Shown here: in pieces, positions 11,938 through 23,439 of the stretch
How positions within the stretch are numbered: position 1 is the first letter of the stretch
Layout: each line of letters starts with the position of its first letter
NCBI GenBank assembly: GCA_028023455.1
Contig: JAQFVV010000012.1
Span: 15,392,364-15,456,363, forward strand
Direction of reading: 5' to 3'
DNA from: Epiperipatus broadwayi
Taxonomy: Eukaryota > Onychophora > Udeonychophora > Euonychophora > Peripatidae
Length of the DNA: 64,000 nt
The notes under the pieces: generated by a model
Database searches by the model: none
What the model was told of the DNA's origin: nothing
Seen by the model: the letters and a program-made list of their open reading frames with translations, nothing else
Translations under genes and position numbers: made by a program

Positions 11938-12352
11938 GTATTGAAATGTTCAGAATTTTTAAAGCAATAATTCTAAGACTTTTTACAACGTACTGTATTG
12001 AACTTTTATTTGGGAAAATGTTAAATATCTATGTTTTTATTGAGTTGCAATTAGGTAACGTGTCAAGTAATGTACTGTTCGTAACATTCCACAAGAAAAA
12101 GAAGATTTTACCATCTGTATATTTTTGAAGTAAATAAGAGCGGTACGAAAAAAATATCCAGTAAGAAAAATCCAAATATACAGGTTTTTTTGTAAATTTC
12201 ATAAAAAGCAAATATTATAAACATGTTTAATAAGTAAAGAAGACATTTGTATGTGTTTGTTGTTGTTTAAAAAAGTTTGAGTTTCTTTCTTTTGTCCGAG
12301 TACGGTTACGATTTTGAATTTTTTTATTTTAGCATTACAAACAACAGAACAC

Positions 12353-12462
12353 TAACCCTAAACCTAATCCTAAAACTAACCCTAAACCTAACCCTAAAAC
12401 TAGTCCTAAAATTAACCCTAAACCTAACCCTAAAACTAACCCTAAATCTAACCCTAACAACT
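12353..12462. repeat. Interstitial telomere-like repeat, degenerate (CCCTAA)n
   Basis: About 110 bp of alternating CCCTAA and variant hexamers (ACCTAA, AACTAA, TCCTAA), giving a higher-order 12-bp pattern such as ccctaaacctaa and ccctaaaactaa. The complement reads TTAGGG-type, the telomeric repeat of most animals outside arthropods. The apparent 71-residue open frame across it (LTLNLTLKL...) is only a translation of this repeat. Confidence 0.75.
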
Positions 12463-12511
12463 TTTACTTTTATTACGATTATTATTTTTTAGTTAAACAA
12501 CAACAAAAAAA

Positions 12512-12652
12512 GTCGTAACACAAGTAAAAAAATATCCGATAGAAAATTGATAAAAAAAAAAAGCTGTAACACAAGTAAAAAAATATCCGATAGAAAATTG
12601 ATAAAAAAAAGCCGTAACACAATTTAAAAAGTATACGATATAAAAAACACGA
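12512..12652. repeat. Tandem repeat, ~48-51 bp unit, three copies
   Basis: Units begin at about 12512, 12563 and 12611, each starting with g(t/c)(c/t)gtaacacaa and continuing through taaaaaaatatccgatag and a poly-A run. The first two are almost identical and the third is diverged. A comparable A-rich stretch with gtaatc..aa motifs lies at 40845-40940, downstream of ISXO2-like copy 3, so the repeat may be a tail shared by the two loci. Confidence 0.65.
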
Positions 12653-12699
12653 ATCAAATTGTAATTTGTTGATTTTATTTTACATTTATTATTATCATT

Positions 12700-14320
12700 T
12701 AAATTGTATACATTAATAAAAAATAATATTTAAAAAAGACGATTTTGTTTTGTTTTTATTTTCGCATTACAAAAAAGCACAGCAAAATTATTATAATCAA
12801 CGGCCCGAGAATGGTCATATTTTATAGTTTTAGCGTGAAAATGGCGCCATCCAACGGAATCTTTATCTATAAGACAAGCATTGTATTTTCATAATTTATC
12901 TTATTTAATTAGTATTTTATACATATTTTATGCAAGTACAATTTGGTATCTCAATTAGAGAATAAGAAAATCATTAATTAAATTATGTATCTATTTTATA
13001 CTATTAGAAAATTAATGTCCAAACATGAGACTATTTGCCTAATAATATTTAGTAAATTAACTATTTTATATATTTTTATTTCTTTATGGATGTCGCTTGC
13101 CCACTTCAAGGGGTTTGATGATAATTAAAACTACATAATTATATCATACATTTTTGGTGTCCAAAATTATGAACTATTTGATCAGTTATTTATTTAAATA
13201 TTTTTATTACATTACAATATATTCATAGGAATGTAAGTGTATATTAATATTTTTAATATTAATAATATATTAATAAAAATATATTAGATATTTTGAAACA
13301 TAATAGATCAAAAAAAATAATTTGGAAATATCATATTAACATTCTAATTAATAAATTTAGAGACTCCATATGCTTTATAATATCAATGATGCTTTCCTAT
13401 TGAATATTCTTATTAATAGATATAGAAATCTTTGTGTGAATCTTTATTAAAAGATGGAAGAGTTTATGATCATGTCAGCTATTCTAAAAAAAAAAAATTA
13501 TTAGAAGAAAATTATATAAAAAAAAAAAAGAGAAAGAATTAGTTATAAAAATATTTTATTATTTAAAGAATTTATTGGACAAATAATTTTTAAAAAAATC
13601 ACACTATTTTTAAAAAATCTTTTGCTAACAATTGGAAATGTATCTTTAAAAAAAAACAGGTTCATATATGCTTATAAAATTTTAAAATAAAAGTGGAAAT
13701 AAAATGAGATCATATCCCTAAATTATCTAATAATTCACTTAATGAATTTATATCATTATAGGAAAATAAAAAATCAAATTGAAAAATATATTGAATCATA
13801 CAAACAACAACTTCAAATATATTAATGTTTGATAGTATACTATTTGATGTAATCAATATTTTTACTAAGAACAACTAATATATTATTATAATATAATTGT
13901 GGAGTTTTTTTAAATCATATTATTTTATATTTAAAATCAAAGATTATTTAACATAACTTTTCTTAAATAAAAGCATAAGTAGAGCTTAATAGAATAAAAA
14001 TAAATTTTGTGTAAATATATTTCACTTATATAAGTTAACAAAATAAATTTAAGTAATGGATTTTCTTGGATTTTCATATTAGGCAATAATATGTAATTGT
14101 TTAAAAACTATTTTTAACTATAGAAGTTTTTTTTAAATTGTAAAAAAAGGCATAACTGATAATCATTCAAGATAAAATCCTTACAATATAACTTTGATTT
14201 CATGCAGCTGCTTCAAAAAAAAAAAAATTCTTTACAAAAAGATGGTTATATATTTAAAAAATTAAAATGATAAATTACATAACAAAATAAAAAACAAAAA
14301 CTAATATTTTATTTGAGATT
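12700..14320. other. AT-rich stretch without recognised genes
   Basis: Contains a small GC-richer patch at 12800-12865 (including atggcgccatccaacgg) that I cannot assign. The remainder is long A and T runs. Confidence 0.5.
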
Positions 14321-15394
14321 ATAATGGATGATTTTGGTAGATATTAATAATCATGACAAATTTAAATGATGGCCCTTATTCCCTGTATGTTATATATATA
14401 TATAATTATCAGACAAGGCAGATGTTGGCAGACAAATGCAAAGAATGCCAAGAATTCCCAGATTGCAGATTCTAAATGCCACTTGATAAGAACCTTTTAT
14501 TTAGATACCTATAATTACAAATCACTATCAAGAGAAGGAAGATTAAATGGATTGAAAAAAGAATTATCTAATAATAAAGAGGACACTTTGAACTTTGATA
14601 CCAAATTTAGATAATTCACATTTATGTAAACAAGTTTTGATAGTGATAAAGAACTTTTATGCACATGGACAAAATGTTTTTGATAGGACCAAACAATAAT
14701 TTAAAACTGCCATAGGAGATTATTGCTAATTTAAATAAACAACTGAAAAATAAAAGTGCTGTAGGTAAATTTGATTATCATGATAGAGATGCGAAAGGAC
14801 AAAGACGTGTGGATCTTGCAGAAAAAATAAAACTATATATTATGAATTCTTTCATTGGAAAAAATGCTAAACAGAAATAGACATGGAATCATCCAAATGA
14901 AGGTACAGTGGGATTGGATTATATTTTTATTAAGAAAAATATGTATTTCAGATTTTAATGTAGCTTCATCACAGACAGAGACCACTGATTATTGAAATGA
15001 AAGCTATGTGTTAAAGCAAAACTAGTGAAAACAATTAGATGACATTAACCTTCAGAAATACTCCAAATAATTTAAATTAGAACTTGCAAAATGTTTTTAA
15101 ATATTAACAGGTTTTAACAATGGTTCAAACTGAAATCAATAGGAAGATAACTATAATCTACTAAGTTGAGTAAAAAAGACATCAATTTACCAATAAATTT
15201 TTTGCTAAGACAAAAAAAAAAAATGAACATTTTTTAAAATGATGCTTTAAAAAGAATTGATTAGTATTCTTTTGTAAAATAATACAAAAAGATTTAATAA
15301 TATAAGCAAATATAACTGTGAATTGATAAGGAAAGTTATATATATATATATAAATTTTAAAGTGTAAAAGAACAATTTAGTTATGATAATATGT

Positions 15395-15960
15395 TGGACT
15401 AGTTCTATCATCTATCATTAAATGTTGAATGTATAGAAAATTTTACACTTTATTTAAACTTTGGTGCAAAAAAAGAAAATTCAAAGAAGCTGCTCATATG
15501 ATAATGGCAAATAATCTTACAAGTAAACCCAGTATGGCTATATACATAATATATGGAAGCTTCTAATTAACCTCATTCTTAGAAAAAAAGTATTACAAAA
15601 AAAAAATTTAAAGGAATCAGGAGGATTTGAACCAACCATCATAGATAAGTATATGAAATTTCTATTAACTGTTGTCTTTGACAGACAGTTGGTTAGAGGT
15701 TTGCCTTAAAAATTCAATATCAAGAACCTAAAAGTATAAATTCAATTCCTATGCTAACATTGTCACTGGTTAAGTCAGCAACACATGAAGAAGAGCGGAG
15801 AATAATACTAATTGAAACATTGTGTAATTATTAACCTGTGTTGTCTATTTATATGTTATTACTGACAAGTTGTTTGTATTTGAAAAGTTTAAATAGTTTG
15901 ATTTTCTATGCATTCAACATTTAATGATAGATGATAGAAAGTCCATCATATCATCACATC
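15395..15960. mobile_element. HP2-family MITE copy, split by ~350 bp of other sequence
   Basis: The left arm (15400-15475, with gttgaatgtatagaaaattt) and right arm (15835-15957, with cattcaacatttaatgatag) are reverse complements and match the compact HP2 MITE at 58271-58500. In that element the arms nearly touch. Here about 350 bp separate them, including a perfect B-box reverse complement (ggatttgaacc at about 15622). The separating sequence is either a further insertion (possibly a tRNA-derived SINE on the minus strand) or the internal region of a longer relative. Confidence 0.5.
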
Positions 15961-16650
15961 TAATATACCATCATCACAAACCTTTAGGCAATCATTTTAG
16001 TATTGAATAGAAAGTTCTTTCTACAGAATAGATGAAATTATTATTAAAAAGAAAAAAGACATCAAGAAAAGTATGGAAGAATTCTATAAAAAATTATATA
16101 ATTATAAAGAACTAGAAAATAAAGTATCCCTACAAGTACTACATTTTTAAAATAGCATATATTTTAAATTAAAAATTCAGTCATGCAATTAAATGCAAGA
16201 AGGGAAAAAATCCAGATATTGATGGTAACCTTTATTCATATTTCATAGAAAGGAAGTGAAAAAGTAGAAAAATTGTTGGCAAAGCTATATAATAAATATC
16301 TAAACAATAAAGATATACTAGGAGGACTGAAATAAAAAATTACAGACCTATCAATCCTCTACAAAATCTTTACCAGTATAATTATAATTTGTCTATAGCA
16401 ATGAATTTTATCTAACCCAAAGAAAGTAGTTAGTTTTGAGAGAAGGGATAGAAAAAACCAATAAATATGAGTTGCCTTATTATGTTCTGGATTTGTTGAT
16501 TATGAAAAGAATAAGCATTTTTATGATGATTAATGCTCCAGACTATTAAAATGATGACCCAAAATAGTCATATTCTGAAATATATTTATCAAAATACAAT
16601 AATAGTGATTAGATTCCATGGTAATACTAAGACGATCAACATTGAAAAGG

Positions 16651-17821
16651 ATAAACAAAGCAAAACTCTCCATACAGTAGTGCCAACCTGTGCAATCAAT
16701 GAATGCCAGAAGGCTTGTGCATAAAATCCCTATCTAATGCCTACTCATCCAATATCCCCAGACTAGTTTCTGGCTTGTGGCCATTATCAGTGAGGAGCTT
16801 TGGATCTGAGAGCACTGCACCTAGATCTTAGGATCTAATGCAACCCTCCAGCACCCACTTTTTATCTCTACTTAACTACAAAACTATGAGAATGAAATTG
16901 AAAACACAAAAATATTTAGAATCTAAGCTCAATAGCTTATATAGTCATATGGGTCTGAACTCAGTTCAGCACCCATACATTTTCGTGTCTTTAGCCCTTT
17001 AACAGCCATAGCCACCACTATCCTATTAGGCAGGATTGGTGTTAAACCATTAAGCATCATATGATCACTATCTCTTATACTAGCACATAACTGTTTATAA
17101 ACAAAGCAAAACTCTCCATACAGTAGTGCCACCGTGTGCCAACCAGAGTAATCAATGAATGCCAGAAGGCTTGTGCATAAAATCCCTATACCACCAGACT
17201 AGTTTCTGGCTTGTGGCCATTGTCAGTGAGGAGCTTTGGATCTGAGAGCACTGCACCTAGATCTTAGGATTACTCTGGTTGGCACAGGGTGGCACTACTG
17301 TATGGAGAGTTTTGCTTTGTTTATAAACAATTATGTGCTAGTATAAGAGATAGTGATCATGTGATGCTTAATGGTTTAACACCAATCCTGCCTAATAGGA
17401 TAGTGGTGGCTATGGTTGTTAAAGAGCCAAAGACACCAAATATATGGGTGCTGAACTGAGTGAGTTCAGACCATATGACTATATAAGCTATTGAGCTTAG
17501 ATTGAAAATATTTTTGGGTTTTCAATTTCCTTCTCATAGTTTTGTAGTTAAGTAGAGATAAAAGGTGGGCACTGGAGGGTTGCATTAGATCCTAAGATCT
17601 AGGTGCAGTACTCTCAGATCCAAAGCTCCTCACTGACGATGGCCACAAGCCAGAAACTAGTCTGGGGATATTGGATGAGTAGGCATTAGATAGGGATTTT
17701 ATGCACAAGCCTTCTGGCATTCATTGATTACTCTGATTGGCACAGGGTGGCATTACTATATGGAGAGTTTTGCTTTGTTTATAAACAATTATGTGCTAGT
17801 ATAAGAGATAGTGATCATGTG
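16651..17821. mobile_element. HP1-family palindromic element with 10-bp target duplication, nested in RTE LINE
   Basis: The insertion splits the LINE frame exactly at its N-I-E-K-G motif, and attgaaaagg is duplicated at 16641-16650 and 17822-17831. The inside is built from two kinds of segment: A (tttctggcttgtggcc, gatctgagagcactgcacc, aaaactctccatacagta) and B (aggcaggattggtgttaaac and neighbours). In order it has A, B and a second A facing one way, then a short inverted A, B and A facing the other, so most of the 1.17 kb is a long imperfect palindrome. One end is cut short (begins ataaacaaagc) and the other is full-length (ends gtgatcatgtg). Its open frames, such as 17132-16929, are not coding. 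Confidence 0.75.
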
Positions 17822-18659
17822 ATTGAAAAGGGTGTATGACGGAGTAATTTCATATTCCAAAAGGATTAAAATAGAAAGTTAAGGGATTTCAAGTAAATGC
17901 AGATTATTTAAATCAACTAGATTTTGCAGATGATGTGATTACTTTTGCAAATAAAAAGCTTCAGGAAATGTTACAAGGGTTATCAAATGAAAGTAAAAAA
18001 AAGTAGGACTAAAGATAAATATTAAAAAGACCAAAATAATGTTCAAGGGATTTTCTCAGGAAAAAAATAATAAATATCGATGATTACAAATTACAAAAAG
18101 TTAGTAACTATAAAAATTTAATAAGATTATTAATATAGACGAAAACATAATAAATGAAATCAATTTTAGAATTAAACATGGATGGAATGTTTTCAGTAGA
18201 AATAACTTAATATTAAAAGTAAAAATATGTGAGTTTGAAAAAGAAAGTTTTTAATATATTTATTTTACCAATTCTTTAGACATTAGAATAATAATACAAA
18301 AACTTCAGACCACTCAACGAAGTATGAAGAGATGTTAAAAATAATAATAAGAGATTCAAAAACAAACAGATACCAATGACTTCACTGAAAGAATTAAGAG
18401 ACTGAAATGAGCTGGCCTGGACATATTGCTAGAAGAGATTATAATAGATAGACAGTTGAAGTTTTAAATTGGATCTCAAGAGATTGTATACAATCTAAAA
18501 TATGACTACATGTGAGATAAACAGATGCAAAGAAGTTTGCTTACGTAATGTGGAGGAGATATTATGTATCAGATAAATTGAATTAAATTTGAAGAGAATT
18601 TCATTCTTTAATAGATCAATAATGGTTAAAAATAATAATATATTAAATTTCCACAAAAG

Positions 18660-20255
18660 TGATCATACAACTATTCTCTATTCTTTTATCCAATTATCAA
18701 AAACTATGAAGAGGAATGAAAATGAACAAGATAGTACCACGAACAAAAAATTGTTTAGGAATCACTAGCTAAATAACTTAATTCATATATTTAGTGAATG
18801 TACTATCTTTAAGATATAAAGTTAGTATAAGAAAAATTCACTTGCTAAAAATATGCTTTGTAAACCAGGATTCTGTTGTTCATATTTATGTTTATATAAA
18901 AAAATATTTATTTGAAATAAATGTGCTATATAATAATTTTAGCAGGCTGTCTACAATATTATTAGAATAATGAGTTAGGTTTTTTTTACGATTTAACTAT
19001 TTGACATAAAAAAGAATTTATTTTGTTTGTTAGATCCCTAAATATCTTTAGTTAGATTATTATGTTTAAACAATGTTATTATTCCAATAATGACCTTTTT
19101 TAAAAAAAAAAAAAAAAAATATTGAAATTAAAATATTAAATTTATTTCATTGAAAATGTTTGAGTAATCTATGAGGATACTCACTTTGTTATATAATTAT
19201 GTATTTAAATTGAATCTTTAGATTGATGTAATTATTTATTTTCTTAAAATCTTACTTATAAAAATCTAATGATAATCAAATTTCATTTTTGTATAACACT
19301 AATTCAGGAGAGCAATTTACTTTTGTGCCTATGCACAAAGTTAATGAGAAGGAAGAAAGTATTAATTATGCAACATCATCCAGTCAATAAAAAGAAAGAA
19401 TGCCTATGTGCAAGAATACATTATAAGAATTTATGTTCTTTTATGTGTATACACTAAAATATTTCTTTGTTGTTGTTTAAAAAAGCAATATATTTTTGAC
19501 CAAAATAAATCATTGTTACCAGAGGAAATTAATCATCTTGTTTACAATTCATGTATTAAAACTAAATGTAAAACTGTATAAACTTTTAGTTTTTTTTTTC
19601 TTATTTATAAAATGTTAATTCTGATTAATAATAAAATTTAAAAAAGAGAAACAATTTAGTAACAGTATCAAAATATTTGTTACTCTATCTTAGAAATTTT
19701 ACCACTAATAAACTTGTAATTTTAAACCAGAGTATGAGTATTTATTAAGAGAAGTACTGGATAATATATGCATTATTATAGAAAAGAGATAAGATTAATG
19801 AAATGATAACATTTATTAACTAATAAATAAAAATATTAAATCTTTTTAATAAATCATAAAAGAGGAGATAAAAATTTAGTAGAATTATCGAAATATTTAT
19901 TAGATTCCATCTCAGACAAAATCAGTACATGTTAATAAAATATTTGGTAATACAAGTATATGCATTTACTAAAATATGATTGAATAAATAATTATTGTTT
20001 GATCTTTTGACTAAAATTTCTTTTGATATTATATAAAGCTAAAGTTTTACTACTTTTTGCCTTCTCTCCAATGAGAACATTTTCTATTTATCAAATATAT
20101 ATTAGCATTAATATTTATTTTATGTGTATTTATGCAAAACAATTGTGCTGATTTGCATTTAGTTTACTTAAATGTAATAATGTAAACCAAAATTGCTTAC
20201 TAAATATTTTATATGGATTTAATTAGGAATATGATTATATTAACTTGCTTAATTT
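18660..20255. other. AT-rich stretch without recognised genes
   Basis: Long A/T runs, including poly-A at 19100-19117. The open frame 19269-19457 (62 codons) has no recognisable signature. Confidence 0.5.
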
Positions 20256-20272
20256 CAAATAGTCATGTATTT

Positions 20273-20787
20273 AAACCACTAAACATCACATGATCATGGA
20301 GTTTTGCTTTGTTTTGGATTGTTTAATAACAATTATTGTGCTAGTATGAGATAGTGATCATGTGATGTTTAGTGGTTTAACACCAATCCTGCCTAATAGG
20401 ATAGTGGTGGCTATGGTTGTTAAAGAGCCAAAGACACCAAAATGTATGGGTACTGAATTGAGTTCAGACCCATATGACTATATAAGCTATTGAGCTTGGA
20501 TTGAAAATATTAATAGTGTTTTCAATTTCATTCTCATAGTTTTGTAGTTAAATAGAGTTAAAAGGTGGGTGCTGGAGGGTTGCATTAGATCCTAAGATCT
20601 AGGTGCAGTGCTCTCAGATCCAAGGCTCCTCACTGATGAAGGCCACAAGCCAGAAACTAGTCTGGGGATATTGGATGAGTATGCACTAGATAGGGATTTT
20701 ATGCACAAGCCTTCTGGCATCCATTGATTGCTCTTGTTAGCACAAGATGACACTACTATATGGAGAGATTTGCTTTGTTTTGGATTG
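20273..20787. mobile_element. HP1-family element with 13-bp target duplication
   Basis: Flanked by tagtcatgtattt at 20260-20272 and 20788-20800. It starts with a compact hairpin (aaaccactaaacatcacatg at the start, its complement ending near 20378) and continues with one B and one A segment in the same orientation as the right half of the 16.65-kb copy, ending gctttgttttggattg. It is thus a smaller arrangement of the same units. Confidence 0.75.
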
Positions 20788-20800
20788 TAGTCATGTATTT

Positions 20801-22190
20801 GTGACTTGTATAGTCAAATCTACTATTTGCTTATTAAAATCATTTATATTTATCTGATTTATAGAGGTTCCTATTTCTTTATACTTTTTAATCATTCTCA
20901 TTTACTTTATTTGATAAATAATTATCGATATTTATAAATTCTTTTTTTGAGAATATAAATTCTAACAAATTTATAGAAAATGATAAGATATGTATATGCG
21001 CTCTCATAGTTATTATATGATATAAAAATCTGGATGTTATTTAAATAAACTCCTGCCTTCTAATCTGTCTCGCAAATAACTCCATGATCTAAATTATAGC
21101 AATTAATTCAATAGATTTGAAAAAAACAAACAACATCTATCTTTGTATATTCATCAAGTGAATTACCAGTCAACTAGATTGTTGTTTGAAATAGTGATAA
21201 TATATATTTAACTACATCATCATAAAAATGTTAAAGTGATATGAATATCAATTTTTTTTTCAACAATTATAAAATCCTATAAATGTTAAATCTTTTTTTA
21301 TGGCCAAATTGTTTCTAATCGGTTATGAAATATTGTATATAAATTAAATAAGTTAAAAATTAAAATAACATCATAACGTTTGTAATTCATTATTAAAAAT
21401 ATCAATTTTTGCTTTAACAACGTTAGAAAAGGAATATGTATAAACAATGACGAACTTATCTGTTAAATCATCTACCAGGTAATTGAACTATAGGAATGAT
21501 CACTGATGTAAATAAATTAGGCAATTTTTATTGAATGTCACATCATCTAATAAACATTTTTAAAAGCATCACAAATTTTGTTCAACATTTATACTATAAA
21601 TCTGACATGTGACATATATATTTTTAATATGAAAGTAAAAATCCCATATATATATATCTTTTAAGTAATATCTATATATATATTACTGGAAACCAATTTC
21701 ACTCTCGGCCCTTGTATTTATGCAGTATTAGCACATATATAAACGTGTTAAATAGGTCGATACATGCTACATTTCAGATATCAATCAGTGACATAATATG
21801 CATACTATACCTCATTTACTATTTTTTACTTACAATTCTGTGATAGTTTGAATGACTCATTTAAAAAAAAAAAAAAAATCAATTTCTATTAAGCTACTAG
21901 CGTAATTAGTACATAGTAAATACATATTTTAATTTCAAAAGTACTAGGATTCCGATTACTATACAAATATTTAGCTTCGAACAATGTATTTAATTAGCAT
22001 AAATTATTTTCACATTGGCTTATAATCAATTTTTAGTGTGTAATATTTTTTTAATTTAAAAATAAATTCCTTATATTAGCCTCTAAGAGGCTTACAATGC
22101 ATTACAACACGTCACAAAACTTCATACTGAACGTTATTCCAATTAGGTATAAAATTATGAGTTAAAGAAAACAGGCCAAATATTAAATAA
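20801..22190. other. AT-rich stretch; probable intron of BAP1 on the minus strand
   Basis: Given the donor site at 22197, this region lies in the first intron of the minus-strand BAP1 gene. I searched by eye for the short second exon (about 30 nt in human) and did not find it. Low-complexity tracts include (ta)n at 21636-21690 and poly-A at 21860-21877. Confidence 0.45.
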
Positions 22191-22197
22191 TAATAAC

Positions 22198-22255
22198 CTG
22201 GATCGCTTTCAAGCTCCAGCCACCCTTCATTAAGTTTGTTGAGATCTACCGGCAT
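22198..22255 (-). CDS. BAP1: BAP1/calypso deubiquitinase, first coding exon
   Basis: On the minus strand an ATG at 22255 opens a 58-nt coding exon, MPVDLNKLNEGWLELESDP plus the first base of the next codon, ending at a consensus donor CAG|GTTATT (GT at 22197-22196). The core G-W-L-E-L-E-S-D-P-(G) is the extreme N-terminus of the BAP1/calypso UCH-family deubiquitinase, which removes ubiquitin from histone H2A in the Polycomb PR-DUB complex with ASXL. From memory, human BAP1 begins MNKGWLELESDPG and its first intron follows coding base 37, in phase 1 after D-P. The donor here is in the same place and phase. The catalytic Cys, His and Asp lie in later exons, which must be at lower coordinates but are not visible in the window. 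Confidence 0.85.
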
Positions 22256-22425
22256 TCTTAGTAAATCCGGTAATCAAAAACATAATGCAATATTTTGATC
22301 AGCGAATCGCCAAGTCAACCATGTTTGTTGTCGTCTTTTCGGTCAATTCCGTAATCTTTCGGCAGTTCAAAGGTTATAAAATAAACTTCGCAAAATAGCG
22401 ACATCTATTTAACTAAACAAATGCA
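22256..22425 (-). promoter_or_regulatory. Probable BAP1 5' UTR/promoter region with upstream ATGs
   Basis: This is a local rise in G+C and CpG (acgaat, cttttcggtc, tttcggcag, aaatagcgaca) just upstream of BAP1 exon 1, in an otherwise AT-rich setting, as expected for a housekeeping promoter. Two upstream ATGs precede the BAP1 start on the minus strand: 22322 opens a 7-codon frame ending at 22299, and 22283 opens a 17-codon frame overlapping the BAP1 start out of frame and ending at 22230. They matter only if transcription starts upstream of them. Confidence 0.4.
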
Positions 22426-22910
22426 TCTTACGGGATGTCTAATTTTATATTTTATGTATAGTGCTTTTTTTTTCATTTTGTATGCTTACATTCTACACCT
22501 AGTGATGTCACTTATATTTTAAGAATTTACTCTAGCAAATCAAAAGAAAATAACTTTATGTTTTTTTTTTGGAAATAATTGTTAGACTTGAATGCCATAA
22601 GCTGTATTCCTGTAAGAAGTGGATACAATAAGCAGTTATATTGATTAATAATGAAATTTATGTTTTGCCTAGTTAACGTTCACGTTTGTCTTAGAAACAT
22701 TTATCTTTTTAGATGAGATGACTTTATTTTTAACATTAAATAGATGAAGCGATAGTATTAATTTTTTACAATATATTTCAAAAGTCGACTATATTTCAAA
22801 TTAATTTAAAATTTGATACTGTTAATCAATTTTATATTTTCCTGCGGATTTTCTGATGATTTATCGATGATTTCATCGGTGCCTATCAAAAGTCTGATGG
22901 GCACAACGAG

Positions 22911-22953
22911 ATGTGGTTATTGATTTTCAGATGCATTGGATTATTAGTGTTGG
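22911..22953 (+). CDS. Candidate signal-peptide first exon (weak)
   Basis: A plus-strand ATG at 22911 opens MWLLIFRCIGLLVLG, a short hydrophobic leader typical of secreted or membrane proteins, followed by G|GTACGT, an acceptable splice donor at 22954. It would be divergent from BAP1, about 650 bp away. Against it: a single short exon, common hydrophobic codons in AT-rich DNA and no visible second exon. Confidence 0.2.
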
Positions 22954-23327
22954 GTACGTTTTTTTTTTCCAAATCATTCCATTAGTATAAATCAATATAG
23001 TCTGATGAATTTATGACAGTGACTAAAAATTTTAGAATTTTTTTTATGCTTATTGAAATATATAACAATACTTTTCTAGTTTGACTTGCAATTAATTATT
23101 TATATAATGATATAATTATTTTTTTAATTCATCTGTTGTAAAGTGATTGTGTAGATGTATATATACAGCTTTATTTATTCCACATTAATATTTTTTCTTA
23201 CTGGTTTAAACTCTATACAAAAGTTAGAAATTTCATTAAAAATGATTCAGAATAATGAAACGATGGTCGATTTTTTCTTTAGATCATTCCCTCCCTTTTT
23301 TTTATTATGCTAGCTTTAATAAATTTT

Positions 23328-23439
23328 GTATTCTAATATATGTATATTTTTACAGTTATATTCATATGTACACTGCCTGTGTTGTATTCTAATATATGTA
23401 TATTTTTACAGTGATATTCATATGTACACCGTTATGTAC
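23328..23439. repeat. Tandem duplication, 56 bp unit, two copies
   Basis: Two adjacent copies starting gtattctaatatatgtatat at 23328 and 23384 differ at only a few positions. Nothing suggests a function. Confidence 0.8.

Larger units (their letters stand above)
14330..18650 (+). pseudogene. Long decayed RTE-clade LINE with two nested insertions
   Basis: Remnants of the full ORF2 can be followed in order. An endonuclease N-terminus reads LSREGRLNGLKKEL near 14530. The endonuclease core near 14770-15010 includes GKFDYHDRDAKGQR, YIMNSF, a W-x-W/H-P-N-like block and ITDRDH (the S-D-H equivalent). Fingers and palm follow at 16030-16650, with a VLDLLIMKRI-like FVDYEKAF region near 16490 and YIYQNTIIVIRFHG near 16580. 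After 17822 come N-x-D-Y-L-N-Q-L-D-F-A-D-D-V near 17905-17940 and the RTE C-terminal domain to 18600. The F-A-D-D box is intact, but stops and frameshifts occur throughout. A mariner-like MITE (15395-15960) and an HP1 hairpin (16651-17821) interrupt it. Confidence 0.75.

Noticed and set aside
12277-12492. Open frame encoding L-T-L-N-L-T-L-K repeats
   Set aside because: Pure translation of the telomere-like hexamers.
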